Origin: Sorghum bicolor
Lineage: Eukaryota; Streptophyta; Magnoliopsida; Poales; Poaceae
Direction of reading: 5' to 3'
Assembly: GCF_000003195.3 (NCBI RefSeq)
Contig: NC_012875.2
Coordinates: 16,094,248 to 16,158,247 of the forward strand
Length of the DNA: 64,000 bases
Below, in pieces: positions 1-12,100 of this stretch (position 1 is its first letter; every line of letters begins with the position of its first letter). The notes under the pieces are model-generated. The model was not told the origin of the DNA. It searched no databases and saw only the letters and a list, made by a program, of their open reading frames with translations. Made by a program: the position numbers and the translations under genes.

Positions 1-2281
1 AAGTTGGAACCTTCCAATCCAACACTTCTTGCACTTTAGCTGGATCCACCGAGATACCTTCTTCAGATAAGACATGGCCCAAGAAAGGTACTTTCTTCAG
101 CTAAAACTCACATTTGCTGAACTTAGCATAAAGCTGATGCTCACTCAAGCGCGACAACACTACACGCAGATGCTCTGCATGCTCTTCTTCATTGCGAGAA
201 TATACCAAGATATCATCAATGAAGACCACCACAAACTTGTCTAATTCGGGCATGAATACCGAATTCATGAGATACATGAAGTGAGCAGGCGCATTTGTGA
301 GACCGAAGGACATGACAAGATAATCATACAACCCATACCTCGTCGAGAAAGCTGTCTTAGGTACATCTTCAGGCCGGATCTTGATCTGATGATACCCAGA
401 TCGCAAATCAATCTTGGAGAATACCTTGGCTTTAGACAACTGGTCAAATAGGATATCAATGCGGGGAAGAGGGTATTTATTCTTGATGGTCACCGCATTC
501 AGAGGACGATAGTTCACACACATACGCAAGGAATGATCCTTCTTCACAAAGATAGCCGGACAACCCCAAGGAGAAGAACTAGGATGGATAAGACCCTTCT
601 TTAACAACTCATTCAACTGGGTCTTAAGCTCAGCTAGTTCATTTGGTGGCATTCTATATGGTCTTCTAGAGATAGGAGCGGTACCTGGGATCAATTCAAT
701 TTTGAACTCCACATCCCGATCTGGAGGAAGCCCGGGCATATCATCAGGGAATACATCCGGGAACACACACACAACTAGAATATCCTTGATGGCCCTAGAT
801 GTAACTGCATTCATCGTGCTACGGATTTGAATATCTCGAGGAAGCTGCACTAAGAACGCCTCTTTGGTATTCGGGTCTCTCAACATCACTACACGAGTGG
901 TGGTGTTGATAAGAACTCCGTTGCCACTCATCCACTTCATACCCAGAATTACATCTATACCCACACCGGGTAGAACAACCAGATCAGCAAGAAACTGATG
1001 GTCTCCTATTTCCAGAGTTGCCCCCAAAACCACTTGACTGGTCGAAATATCATTTCCAGTGGCACTAATGCAATAACTGCCCTTATCAAGTGTAATTGTC
1101 TTGAGATTATGCTTAGACACAAAGTCCGAACTCATAAAAGAATGCGATGCTCCTGAATCAAAAAGCACAAGTGCATCACATTGATTGACTAGAAACTTAC
1201 CAGCCGTAACTACCTCACCAGCAGGGATTGCTTCCACAGTTTTATAGTGAACACGCCCCTGGCAGACGTTCCCTTGGTTGCCCTTCTTTGGCAGGTAGGG
1301 ACAGTTGCTTTGCCAGTGTTCGGTCTGATTATAGTTCCAGCATGGACGGTTGGCCGGTGGAGTCTTGGCATAGCTGGGACCCGTGTTGCCCCTAGGAAGA
1401 GCAATAGAGTAAAACTTGCGGAACCCTGTCTTCGCCTGATTCTTCTTTGCTGGAGGGCGATATCGCTGGTTAGGAGTTGGAGCACGATACTGGGGCCTAG
1501 CTGCCACTGGAGCCTTGGACTGAGATGCCCTCGCCCCGGCCTCAAAAGCCCTCTTGCGAGTCATGGTTGCAGTGTACACAGTGTTGTAGTTCTCTTGAGT
1601 GAGAGCATCACTGACAAACTCATCGAAAGTTGTACACTTAGTGCGGCCCATAGTTTTCAGCAACTTGGGGCCAAGACCCCTCTTGAAGCTAGCAATCTTC
1701 TTCGCCTCAGTGTTCACAAACTCAGGAGCATACCAAGACAGATGATTGAAAGCATGCAAATACTCCTTCAAAGTTTTGTTTCCCTAAGTTAACTGCATGA
1801 ACTCAGTATGCTTCATCTCCATGACACCAGAAGGTATGAAATGCCCCTTGAAAGCTTCACGGAAGAGATTCCAGTCAAGCACAATATTGTCCGGGAGAGC
1901 CTCCCGATACTGATTCCACCATATGCCTGCCGATCCTTGTAGTTGGTGAGCTGCATACTCAGCCTTCAAACCCTCGGTCAGCCAAAGCAAGCGGAACTTT
2001 TGTTCCACCGTGTTCAGCCACTCCTCAGCTTGAAGGGGTTCTTCAGCCTCTCTGAAGGATGGGGGCTTCGTATCGATGAAATCCTTGAAGCTACTGTACT
2101 GGTTGGGTGCTGGCCCATCCAGTGCATTCCGACCACCCTGGTTTGCCATCCGGTTGATGATTTTAGTGAGCATCCTCTGATTTTCCACCATCATTTGCAT
2201 CAGCTCAGCTGGATTTGGTGGTGGAGGAGGGGGTGGGTTCATGTTCGCACGCTGTTCCGCACCTCGAGTGCCACGAGACAT
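1..2281 (-). pseudogene. gag-pol polyprotein, T1 (gag, protease, start of reverse transcriptase)
   Basis: Gag starts at the ATG at 2281, directly after a splice-acceptor-like CAG; the reading frame upstream of it is untranslated leader. Order: proline-run gag N-terminus, gag core (EEWLNTVEQKF, GIWWNQYREAL), a zinc-knuckle relic, aspartic protease with VLFDSGAS, then reverse transcriptase with the FIDDILVYS active site near 190-215. One frame runs throughout but is cut by TAG at 1784-1786 (gag, after MQLT) and TAG at 101-103, where T3 has a Trp codon (SKCEF-W-LKK). The knuckle reads [14 protein letters not shown], so the second zinc Cys is Tyr. Function would be capsid, protein processing and cDNA synthesis in cytoplasmic particles. 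The copy is not functional. Confidence 0.93.
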
Positions 2282-2646
2282 CTGTAAAGACACAGTCAGT
2301 GAGCATTGATGATGACAAGATTTGCCGTAGAAGAACTTATATTCATGCCTGAAAGTATTCGAGAGAATAACTTTACAGAAAGAGGCACAATAATTCAATT
2401 CCACAAAACAACATCACCAACCAACACATGACACAGATATCCGCAATATGCACAACAACGGAAAAACATCGTCACAACCGATCGAACATGATAATGTTAA
2501 CACATTGGGTCCATAAAGTTATTACACTATCATAGTACAGATCATAAGTCTAAGATCAAGGTTCCATGTTACAACACGATTACAAAAGCACAACTGCTGA
2601 CTGCCATACTACAAAAGATCCTCACAGAACAACTATCAACTACCCA
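2282..2646 (-). other. Spacer between ORF0 and gag (T1)
   Basis: About 365 bases between the ORF0 stop and the gag ATG. The gag side ends in a pyrimidine stretch and TTTACAG directly before the ATG (minus strand), which looks like a 3' splice site. No other feature is seen. The same spacer lies at 13456-13820 in T2. Confidence 0.6.
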
Positions 2647-3731
2647 CTACACTCCAGGCTCGTCATCCGAGTCAGCGTCAAAGATCGCCTCTCCATCCTC
2701 GTTGCTAACCGGCTCAAGCTCCTCGTCCTCCACATCCTCGTGCAAAGGTGGTGCAGCCGCGGCTGGTCCATCTACCTCTATACCATCATCATCAGCCACG
2801 ATCACCTGAGGTCCCACCTCCGGATACACGGGTACAGGGCGAGGAATAGGGTGTAGCAAGTTGTTGAGATGGTGAATCTCCACAAGACCAGCCTCAATCT
2901 GATCCTGCAGATAGTTCTCCCGCTCAAGCGACTGAATCCGGTGCATCTCCCATGCCCGGTGCCTGTTCTCCGACACACAGAGCGTAGTATCCCTGTCACG
3001 AGTGATTTGCACCAAGCGCTCCTACACTGTCTCCCTCTCCCTAGCCAACTGACTCATCTGATCCTGCTTGTGATCTCTCTCTCTAATGGCCTTCACCCAC
3101 TGCTGCCTACGGTACTCCGCAATGTCTTCCTAGTCATTGCGGTCCTTCTGAGCTTGCTCTAGGAGTCTAGCTTGCTTGCGAAACTTGTGAGCACGCTTTT
3201 CAGCCTTCTGTTGCATCTCCTGAGCCTGGCGGACAGCCACCATCACCTAGACATAGGTGTCCTCTCGCTGACTGAACAGCTTGAGCACAGCCATCATAGC
3301 ACTCATAGCAGGACTGGAACTCTCAGCTCGCTCTCCTCTACCTCGGACCAACGCACAACCATCAGCTTGCTTCCACTCCGCTGCTGCTGGGTCAGCACTG
3401 GGAATGGAGGCCGCTAGCCCTCCTGTCAGCTCATCACCAAACCTCTGACAGATGTTGAGCAGCATAGCATTGGCTGCAACCTGAGCTGCTTCCTATGAGT
3501 CTGCCCATCAGAGTTGCAGGTCCACCCTGTCCATGCAGGCCTGCCCCCATGTGGTGGAACAACCCCCTGCACAGCAAACCACTGCAAACCTCCTGTCATA
3601 TCCACCTCCCATGAGGAATACTGAGGTGACTCAGTATACCCTACAGACTGTAGCACCCTCCAGAGCAAAGTAGGAGTGCCAAACTCGCTCAAAAAGGTGT
3701 CACTGGGGCGAGGTGAAGCGGGCACGTCCGT
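2647..3731 (-). pseudogene. ORF0, extra protein upstream of gag (T1 copy)
   Basis: Same strand as gag and upstream of it. The N-terminal about 100 residues (TLLWRVLQSVGY, PQYSSWEV, WFAVQGVVPPH, WTGWTCNSDGQT, then EAAQVAANAMLL after a one-base frameshift near 3493) follow an alpha-beta-beta-beta-alpha order resembling a double-stranded-RNA-binding domain. Then come a long Arg/Glu/Gln-rich coiled coil (EYRRQQWVKAIRERD, QLARERE, ENRHRAWEMHRIQSLEREN) and an acidic C-terminus ending DADSDDEPGV. The start codon is lost (ATG to ACG at 3729-3731, compared with T2). Stops lie near 3133 (shared with T2), in the AREREtV-ERL segment near 3025, and after DTYV near 3247. Function is unknown; the RNA-binding idea is inference. 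Confidence 0.7.
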
Positions 3732-4525
3732 CTGTGGAAAGGAATAACTGTGGGTAAAAGAGGATTAGTTTAAGCAACATTTATTTAATTAAAATGGATG
3801 ACATTGTAAGGGAAGGAGTAGACAGAATGTATGTATGAATGCGACATGATGCATGCACGAACCGTACGTCCTCACAAACTTAAAAAATTAATATTCTAAC
3901 AGATATATGGTGGCATACATTCGTCTCTTGATACGATAACTAGCGATTTACACGTGCGCTGTTAGAGTACCTGGAGAAAACTTCATTTCAGCCCAACAAT
4001 TTCCAATATATCACTCAAGAAAGCAGTAAACTAAGTGCACATTGCTTGTACATGGCCAACATGCACAAACCATGACACCATAGCTACCCGAGAAATTAAA
4101 TGCTCCCCAATTAAATTTCTTTCGTGGTTCCATGGTTAGACATGTATCCACTCCAGAAAACCACCGCGAACACTCCCCTAGACCGCCGTTTGGACGCTCA
4201 TGCTCTCACAGCTCACACTTACCGGAGCGTAGGTGCGACGTTGCATAATTTAAATCTAGCGACATATGTGGCTAATTCACATATGAAGGCTACCTCTACC
4301 ATTAGACCACAGGGTAGCATAGTGCGGTCATCACACATCCATACCTGAGTACTGCCGGAGATGCATAAATAAAACACCCCAAGTCAGTATTTAAATAGCC
4401 ACCTATAGTCCATATATGGGCAAGGAGGATTCGACCACTGGCATAATTAAGTGTTGATTTTTCACAATTTTATTTGAAAACTCTTTTGTTTTTAAATACA
4501 CAAACGCTGCATTTATAATGCTAAA
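3732..4525 (-). other. 5' leader of T1
   Basis: About 790 bases between the primer-binding site and ORF0. AT-rich and non-coding; small frames here are not convincing. On the minus strand it ends in TTCCTTTCCACAG immediately before the ORF0 start, a good 3' splice-site match. Confidence 0.6.
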
Positions 4526-4540
4526 CTTGCTTCGATGTCA
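4526..4540 (-). promoter_or_regulatory. Degenerate tRNA-iMet primer-binding site (T1)
   Basis: On the minus strand, two bases after the LTR end, the sequence reads TGACATCGAAGCAAG; T2 has TGGCATCGAAGCAAG. This is close to the plant initiator-Met site TGGTATCAGAGC, with a few mismatches. The position fits, but the match is imperfect. Confidence 0.5.
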
Positions 4541-4915
4541 GCTGTCACAGAACCGACCAAATTATAAGAGTTCAAGTGTAGAAACGATCAACTAGTAATC
4601 AAGTTTCCAAACTTGAGCCCATTTAATCCCGGTAGTCAACTGAAATCACGAAGGACTTCGAACCAACTTGCAACAAACCAAGATCGTAACAGTTCAACAT
4701 AACACAGCGAATGTTATATAGTCATTCATTGCCGTCGAAGCGGCACCACATCGGAGTTACTTAGTTATTACAACACATGTTTGTAGTAGCGGAAGCAAAA
4801 TAGTTTACAACTCACATTCCAAAGTTCATTTCACAAGTTCTTGTTTCAGCCAAAGTCTCATGCCATCCATCAAAAGCAACAGAGACGAAGTAGTTAGAGA
4901 ACCGTGCCCAACGGT

Positions 4916-4977
4916 TTAGTCTTCATCCCCAGCGGGATGGAGACAGGTCTTGCAGAAGCCATCATAAAAGATATCAT
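4916..4977 (-). CDS. Putative terminal coding exon inside LTR (T1/T2 shared LTR), exon b
   Basis: 62 bases after TTGCAG, the same length as in T3. If joined to exon a (ending in one base, G) the frame gives DDIFYDGFCKTCLHPAGDED then TAA. T3 gives DDVVYHGYYANCHHPAADDE then TAG, and the scrambled copy has GYCANCHHPSADDE. The shared pattern is DD-x-x-Y-x-G-aromatic-C-x-x-C-x-H-P-x-x-acidic-stop, possibly a metal-binding tail. The GC-AG intron join is my inference. Confidence 0.55.
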
Positions 4978-6053
4978 CTGCAACAGGTGGGAATAAACCC
5001 TGAGTACGAGGATGTACTCAGCTAGACTTACCCGTCTAGTAAAACATAAAAGACACCAAGGATCATGCAAGTTTGAGCATAAAGTGTAGCTGGCTTGACT
5101 CAACATTTGCCAAAAGCTTAAGTGATTACTTTACAACTGGTATTAGCATCATATTAATCATCATTAGCCTATCACTCGATTAGCTCCTGGACTAAAACAC
5201 ATCACTTGATTATTACAAGCAATAATAACCATATCAAGTTCATCGTATGTTCTTCCTTGCTATCATCAACAACATTATCAAGAACCATTGAACTTAGTGA
5301 ATGCTACGTTTGTCGTTGCTCTGTCAAGTTCTCACTATCCGGGAGAGACGGCGATTCGAATCGATTCCTATCCAGCTGGAGGGTTATTCCTAGCACTCAC
5401 CCAAGCTTCCCCCGTAGGAGAGCCAGCGGGTCACCTTTGGTACGACTCAGGATCGCGGCTCCGATCAGCGCCGCACTCCCAGGGCTACCATTCTGCCAGG
5501 GAGGTCAGGAATTTTAACTCACCTACCTTTGCTCTTACGCCAATGGTCCCCCGCACACCGCACTTCCTCCGGTAGTGCGCACTTTATACTTGCCGGTCTT
5601 CCGGCCTGAGTCATACTACTAGGCTTCGTGGTCGGAACGAGTTATCCGGCCAACTAAGTGTTAGGCATGCATTCAACATGACAAGAGGACGTACAATGAT
5701 CGATCCTTAGCTGCCACAGACGGAGTTACTACATCCTTGCAAAACTCTGTCTGGCTTAAGTCATTTTAATTAGGTTCCTTCCACGATAGCTCATAAAGAC
5801 AATCGTGATCCGACACAACCCTATCTCGCGCAGGTGACAGGATATCACCCGACTTCTACCGATTAAAGCATGACTAAGCTGCTACTCGATCCTATCTCTA
5901 TAACCAGGTAGTGGTAAGATATCTGGACAAGGAATGAGTAAAATGTAGCAAGGGTTTTGTCACAACTCCTATACGTAATGCATCAATAGATATAACATAA
6001 TCAAGTAATCTTTCGAAAATAAAGGGGGAGACTTAAGATGCTTCGGGGCTTGC

Positions 6054-6203
6054 CTTTCACGAACGATGCAGGCTCATGGTTCGGGCACTCAATCTCCTCT
6101 TCGGGCTCCTCGTGTCCGGCTTGCTGGACCTCCACCTCCGGGTTGATCTCTTGGCCCTCGGGGTTCACTTGGAGCTCGAACGCGGCGGTCGTTTCCGGTG
6201 CAC
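6054..6203 (-). CDS. Putative coding exon inside LTR (T1/T2 shared LTR), exon a
   Basis: 150 bases following a TAG acceptor-like site, starting GTGCACC. It encodes an acidic, Pro/Glu-rich stretch ending ECPNHEPASFVK, then a GC-type donor G|GCAAGCCCC. The homologous segment in T3 (58791-58925) encodes ECPDHRPSTYVE. Most codon differences in the last 20 codons are synonymous or conservative (TGC/TGT, CCG/CCC, CAT/CAC, GTG/GTT), which suggests selection on protein. The exon length differs from T3 by 15 bases, keeping frame. The function and first exon are unknown. It could also be a fossil of a captured gene. Confidence 0.55.
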
Positions 6204-7479
6204 CTATTGCATGCACGATGAGTAAGAATATGTGCATCCTAAAAGGATGAATGCTTGATAACATAATTAGACTCACTGGACACTCATTTACGGAGTAACG
6301 GTCACAACAAGTTCATACAAGATAACTAACTAACTTAGCAAGACTTAGCAAGTCAAACCATAAACAGCAATCCTTACATAACAGAGCAGCTCAAGAAATA
6401 AATCATAACTGGAGCTATACAGATCCAACAAATATGAATGAGGACATTCTGGAAAGCTTATGAAATTTTCTACATTTCATATTTAGACATTATAGCAAGA
6501 TTCATAAGTTAAACAAGTCATTTAAACAAAGTTCCAGGTTCTGTCCCAGAAAAACAGAGAACACCTATTTCTGGAACCTAACTTGGAAGAGATATAACTT
6601 TTAAACTATTGGACGAAATGATCCCAAAATTAAACCACAGCAAGCTCATAAAGTTTACAACAACTTTGATTCAGCCAAGTCCTCCAGCAAATCAAGTTAT
6701 CATCAAGCAAAGGTTAGATTACTCCCTTGCTGTCCAGGACAGCTATAAACCTTCAATTAATTATTTGATGACATAGCCAAAACATATTCAGTGCCAACCA
6801 AATGGCTTACAAGCACAAACATATCATAAAATGACCAGAACATCATATGTTAACCCTTAAACATTTAATATCATGGCACTTATTAATTTTATTCAATAAA
6901 CAGATATAATTACAAGATACCAGCAAAAGTACTCAGAAAAATCTATAGAAATTACCGAAGTACAAACATAGCATCTGGACATTACCCAAAATTTTTAGAG
7001 CAATTGCACATGCCAAACTTAAGATAAGTATTTAACATGTATCAAGGGGCTTATTTCATAAATCAAGATACATGGCTTAGATAGTGTCAAACAACAGATT
7101 TCAGATTATTTACATGTTACTATTATCATAAACAAGCTTGACACTAAAAGTAGAGCACCAGCATAAGCACCAAACTTTTATTATGATGTAAATAAGAAAA
7201 CATGCCATATCACAAACATAAATTACATATCACAGATACAGTACTCCAAAAATCATGAAATATTTATCATAGCATTCTAATAACACTCAGAGACTGCCAT
7301 AAAAACTTCATAGCATAAGGAGCAGTATATCAAGAGATATGAATTTATACATAAATAACAAGATTAAATCATAACAATTATTTTTCCCAGAAAACATGGT
7401 ACATATTATATTTTTATTAAAAACTAGCCATCTCAAGAAACACCACAAAATTGGTTTCATAAAAGAGAGAAGGGGACCG

Positions 7480-8340
7480 TTGAGTCACTGACAGCGGGAC
7501 CCGCGCGTCAGCGACCCAGAGAACAGGGGACACCTTCGCCGGCGAATGCTCGCCGACGGTGAGCTTCTCCGGCGGATCCAAGGGCACCAACGTGCTCCTG
7601 GAGTGATTCCGCATCGATGGAGGTAGGTGACACTAGGCTTACAACGACGGAGAGGGGTCGCCGTCGGCCATGGCGGCACGGCGGAGCTACCCCGGCTTGC
7701 GCCGGCCATCTCCGACCGGTAGAGCGTCGGGGAAGGGCGGCTTAAGCACGAGTGAGTTAGCGTGGAGCTTTCTAGGTAGAAACGCCTAACCCTAATGGCT
7801 CCGGTGAGCCTGCTCACATGCGATGTGCTTGTCGGCGGTGAGCACGGCGGTGCGGCGGCCGTGTTCCCGCACGACGGTGGTACCATAGCCGGAATGGCGT
7901 GACGTGCACCGACATCGAGGCCTAAGCAGACCTTAACGCAACTCAGAGGGAAGAAAGGAGGCAAGAACGAAGCAGCGGCGAGGTTCGCTGGAATCGGGCT
8001 CGCGACGGCCGTGAACTCGACGACGACGAACTTGCGAAATGCGGCTCACCTCGGGGAGATCTCATCCAGCCAAGGGGTGGAAAAGATGGAGGAGCTCGAG
8101 GCGGACTTGGAGACGCTCGGAGGCGAGGCAAGACGCAGAGGCGAGGGCGCGGGGAGCTTGCGAAGCTCTCGGCGGCAATGGCGATGGCGCTTTCGCCGAC
8201 GGAGTCGCGAGAGAGAGAGGAAGGAAGAGAGCGGACGAGCGCTGGGTGAGTGCGGGGCGTCGTGGCGTCCATGCCGACGTCGTCGACCTGACGAGTGGGG
8301 CCAACGCCGGCGTACGGGTGCCAAATGGCAGCCAGGTGTC
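7480..8340. other. GC-rich, CpG-rich segment of the LTR
   Basis: A strongly GC-rich block in an otherwise AT-rich LTR, repeated at 18710-19580 and, more diverged, at 56600-57370 in T3. It yields long overlapping frames on both strands that are not conserved as protein. It most likely holds the promoter and leader of the LTR. Confidence 0.5.
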
Positions 8341-9077
8341 ACGCTGGGCGACCACGACGGCGAGCTCGGCTCCGATTCAGACCAAACGAAGACCGACTGA
8401 CAGAGCTACTTTGACAGAGATTTTCTCCCAAACCAAGGCGAATTAGGAGATGGTGTAGTTGACAAAGTTGAAGTACTAGCTGAGTTCTACAACATTGTCA
8501 ACTAGATCAAGAGCCAGATTGGCCAGGATTGAGAGATATGAAGCTCCCAAAATCGATCGAGCAAACTGGTGGCGCTAGGACTTGGCCAAAATCGGTTAAG
8601 TGCCAAAACAGCCCCCAAAACTGCCTTGCAAGCACTTTTTGAGCAAGATGTGTTCATTTTCATGAGATGGCCATAAAACAACTTTTGTTCCTTATCAAAT
8701 TTGCTACAACTTTGCTGTAGAAAGTTTTGATATGCAAACAATTTATGAAACACTTTTTAAAAGCCTAAGCAAAAGAGGTTTCTAGGGCTTATACATGGAA
8801 GTATGACTTAAGCACTTAATTTGGAGAAGTGATCAACATGAACATTGCTCCTAAGGTTGAGTTAAGCATAGATAAACTAATTACCAAGGCTTAACACACA
8901 AGCATGAGCATGGCACAAACAAACAGAAGCATAGGAAGCATAATAAAACAAATTAAATCACAGTTTTGCATATAAATGACATGACCTAAGGTAAATGATG
9001 ATCATGATATGCTTGAGTAGATGATGATGCTCATGTTATGCATGTGATTGATGCAACCATAACACTGGGGTGTTACA

Positions 9078-9090
9078 GCCCTCCCCCCTT
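9078..9090 (-). promoter_or_regulatory. Polypurine tract of T2
   Basis: On the minus strand AAGGGGGGAGGGC directly abuts the LTR start TGTAACACC. It primes plus-strand DNA synthesis. The T3 tract at 55930-55942 is identical. Confidence 0.9.
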
Positions 9091-9119
9091 ACAAAAATCT
9101 CGTCCCGAGGTTTGGAAGC

Positions 9120-12100
9120 TTACTGATTTTTGAACAATGTATTATAAACTTCTTTTAAATAGTCCTCCGTCTCCCAAGTGGCATCTTCCTCCCCGTGGTC
9201 ACTCCACAACACTTTGTAGAAGTTAACCACACGATTACGAGTCACCCGTTCCTTGCGGTCGAGAATCGCTACCGATTTCTCTTTATACACCAAGTCAGAT
9301 TTCAACTTGATATCCCAAACTTCCACTCGTTCCTCCGGAACACGAAGGCATTTCTTCAATTGTGATACGTGAAAGACAGGAAAAATAGCTCGAAGCTCAA
9401 CTGGTAGTTGAACTTTGTATGCCACGTTCCCTTTTCTCTCGAGAATCCGATAAGGCCCCACGTAACGAGGTGCAAGCTTTCGCTTGACTCCAAACCTTTG
9501 TACACCTTTCATCGGAGACACCTTGATATACACATGGTCACCGACTGCAAACTCAATCGGCTTCCTTTTCTTATCAGCATAACTTTTTTGACGAGCTTGA
9601 GCAGCTTCCAGATGTTGCTGGATGGTACGGACTTGCTGGTCCGCTTCGTTCATGAAATCGATGCCATAATACCTTCGCTCCCCGGGTTCCACCCAATTCA
9701 ACGGGGTTCGACATTTTCGACCATACAGGGCTTCAAATGGAGCCATCTTGATGCTCTCTTGGTAACTATTGTTATAAGAGAACTCAGCTAACGGCAACCA
9801 CTTTACCCAAGAACCCTTTGAAGAGAGAGCACATGCTCTCAGCATGTCTTCTAGGATTTGGTTAACACGTTCAGTTTGGCCGGACGTTTGGTACCAAGTG
9901 AGTACCAATCTGCTCATGAAGACACTCCCAAAAACGGGCAGTGAACTGTGGCCCATGATCTGATATGATAGTTCGAGGCACACCATACTGACGAACAATG
10001 TGCTTGAAGTACAATTCCGCATACTAATGTGGACGATCGTCAGTTCGAACTGGAATAAAACGAGCAACCTTGGTCAAACGATCTATAATTACCCAGATAG
10101 AGTCGAAACCATTAACAGAAGTTGGGAGTCCAACGATGAAATCCATGCTGACTTCTTCCCATTTCCAACCAGGAATTGACAAGGGTTGAAGTAAGCCTGC
10201 TTTCATGTGAACGGCCTTCACAGGACATCAGTTGTCACAACGATCGACAAAAGCAGCAATCTCCTTTTTCATCTTTATCCACCAAAACAGAGGTTTCAGA
10301 TCCAAATACATCTTGCTACTACCAGGATGGATAGACAACTTGGATGAATGAGCTTCAGATAAGATCTGATTTCGCAGCTCACGGCCTTTTGGGACCACGA
10401 GTCGATCCTTGAACCATAGGATTCCGTTCTCATCGACCCGGAAATGGTTGGTTTCTTTTTTTTCATTTTCCTCTTTATAGATGCCTACATCGGTTTGCTG
10501 CAATTTGATGACTCGATTGCGAAGAAAACTATCCAGAGAAATCTGGTTGAGCACAAGTGGGTGCATAAGATGTGACAACAATGGATCTTCCATTTGAACT
10601 GAATGACAGTGCGCTTTCCGACTTAAGGCATCCGCAACCACGTTTGCCTTGCCCGGATGGTAGTGCACTTGGAGATTATAATCTTTAATCAACTCAAGCC
10701 ACCTTCACTGCCGCATGTTCAATTCAGGTTGAGTGAAGATGTACTTGAGACTCTTATGATCAGTGTAAATATTGCACAGATTAACCAGCAAATAGTGCCT
10801 CCAGATTTTTAAGGCATGGACAACTGCAGCCAATTCTAAGTCATGAGTAGGGTAGTTGACCTCATGCTTTCGAAGTTGGCATGAGGCATACGCGATAACG
10901 CGACCTTCTTGCATCAACACACAGCCCAAACCAATACCCGATGCGTCACAAAAGACATCGAAGGGCTTCTCAATATCACGCTGAGCTAGGACAGGAGCTA
11001 ATGTTAGCAATGTCCTCAACTTGTGGAATGCCTCTTCACACTCAGGCGTCCACACAAACTTCTCATCTTTCTGAAGTAGGTGAGTCATAGGCTTGGATAT
11101 TTTTGAAAATTCCAGAATGAATCGACGATAATACCCAGCCAGACCGAGAAAACTCCAAACCTCGTGCACCGAAGTTGGAACCTTCCAATCCAGCACTTCT
11201 TGTACTTTAGCTGGATCCACCGAGATACCTTCTTCAGGTAAGACATGGCCCAAGAAAGGTACTTTCTTCAGCTAAAACTCGCATTTGCTGAACTTAGCAT
11301 AAAGCTGATGCTCACTCAAGCGCGACAACACTACACGCAGATGCTCTGCATGCTCTTCTTCATTGCGAGAATATACCAAGATATCATCAATGAAGACCAC
11401 CACAAACTTGTCTAATTTGGGCATGAATACCGAATTCATGAGATACATGAAGTGAGCAGGCGCATTTGTGAGACCGAAGGACATGACGAGATAATCATAC
11501 AACCCATACCTCGTCGAGAAAGCTGTCTTAGGTATATCTTCAGGACGGATCTTGATCTGATGATACCCAGATCGCAAATCAATCTTGGAGAATACCTTGG
11601 CTTTAGACAACTGGTCAAATAGGATATCAATGCGGGGAAGAGGGTATTTATTCTTGATGGTCACCGCATTCAGAGGACGATAGTCCACACACATGCGCAA
11701 GGACTGATCCTTCTTCACAAAGATAGCCGGACAACCCCAAGGAGAAGAACTAGGATGGATAAGACCCTTCTTTAACAACTCATTCAACTAGGTCTTAAGC
11801 TCAGCTAGTTCATTTGGTGGCATTCTATATGGTCTTCTAGAGATAGGAGCGGTACCTGGGATCAATTCAATTTTGAACTCCACATCCCGATCTGGAGGAA
11901 GCCCGGGCATATCATCAGGGAATACATCCAGGAACACACACACAACTAGAATATCCTTGATGGCCCTAGATGTAACTGCATTCATCGTGCTACGGATTTG
12001 AATATCTCGAGGAAGCTGCACTAAGAACGCCTCTTTGGTATTCGGGTCTCTCAACATCACTACACGAGTGGTGGTGTTGATAAGAACTCCGCTGCCACTC

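Larger units (their letters stand above)
1..9077 (-). mobile_element. Ty3/gypsy chromovirus copy T1 (Tekay/Del-type), left part outside window
   Basis: Minus-strand LTR retrotransposon. In transcription order it holds the 5' LTR (9077-4543), a primer site, a leader, ORF0, gag and pol down to the reverse transcriptase, where the window ends. It is nearly identical to 11171-20270 at a spacing of about 11.17 kb, so T1 and T2 are a tandem pair sharing the LTR at 4543-9077. The Tekay/Del assignment rests on the gag and pol motifs, the 4.5 kb LTR and the C-terminal chromodomain seen in T2. The copy is defective, with in-frame stops in gag-pol and ORF0. Confidence 0.9.
4543..9077 (-). repeat. Shared LTR between T1 and T2 (4.5 kb)
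   Basis: On the minus strand it runs from TGTAACACCCCAG at 9077 to GGTTCTGTGACA at 4543, with terminal TGT/ACA inverted ends. It serves as 5' LTR of T1 and 3' LTR of T2. Compared with the T2 distal LTR it lacks a 65-base block. It contains a GC-rich leader-like part (7480-8340) and two short segments that look protein-coding (6054-6203 and 4916-4977). Confidence 0.92.

Noticed and set aside
1247..1792. Plus-strand frame of 181 codons opposite gag (also 12418-12963)
   Set aside because: Antisense shadow of gag-pol; no motif, and composition follows the opposite codons.
4124..4348. 74-codon frame in the T1 leader (also 15289-15513)
   Set aside because: Opposite strand to the element, no motif. 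It is conserved only because T1 and T2 are recent duplicates.
8011..8446. Long overlapping frames on both strands in the GC-rich LTR part (also 19164-19677, 56615-57362)
   Set aside because: They overlap on both strands in GC-rich sequence and are not conserved as protein between T1/T2 and T3. High GC explains the lack of stops.
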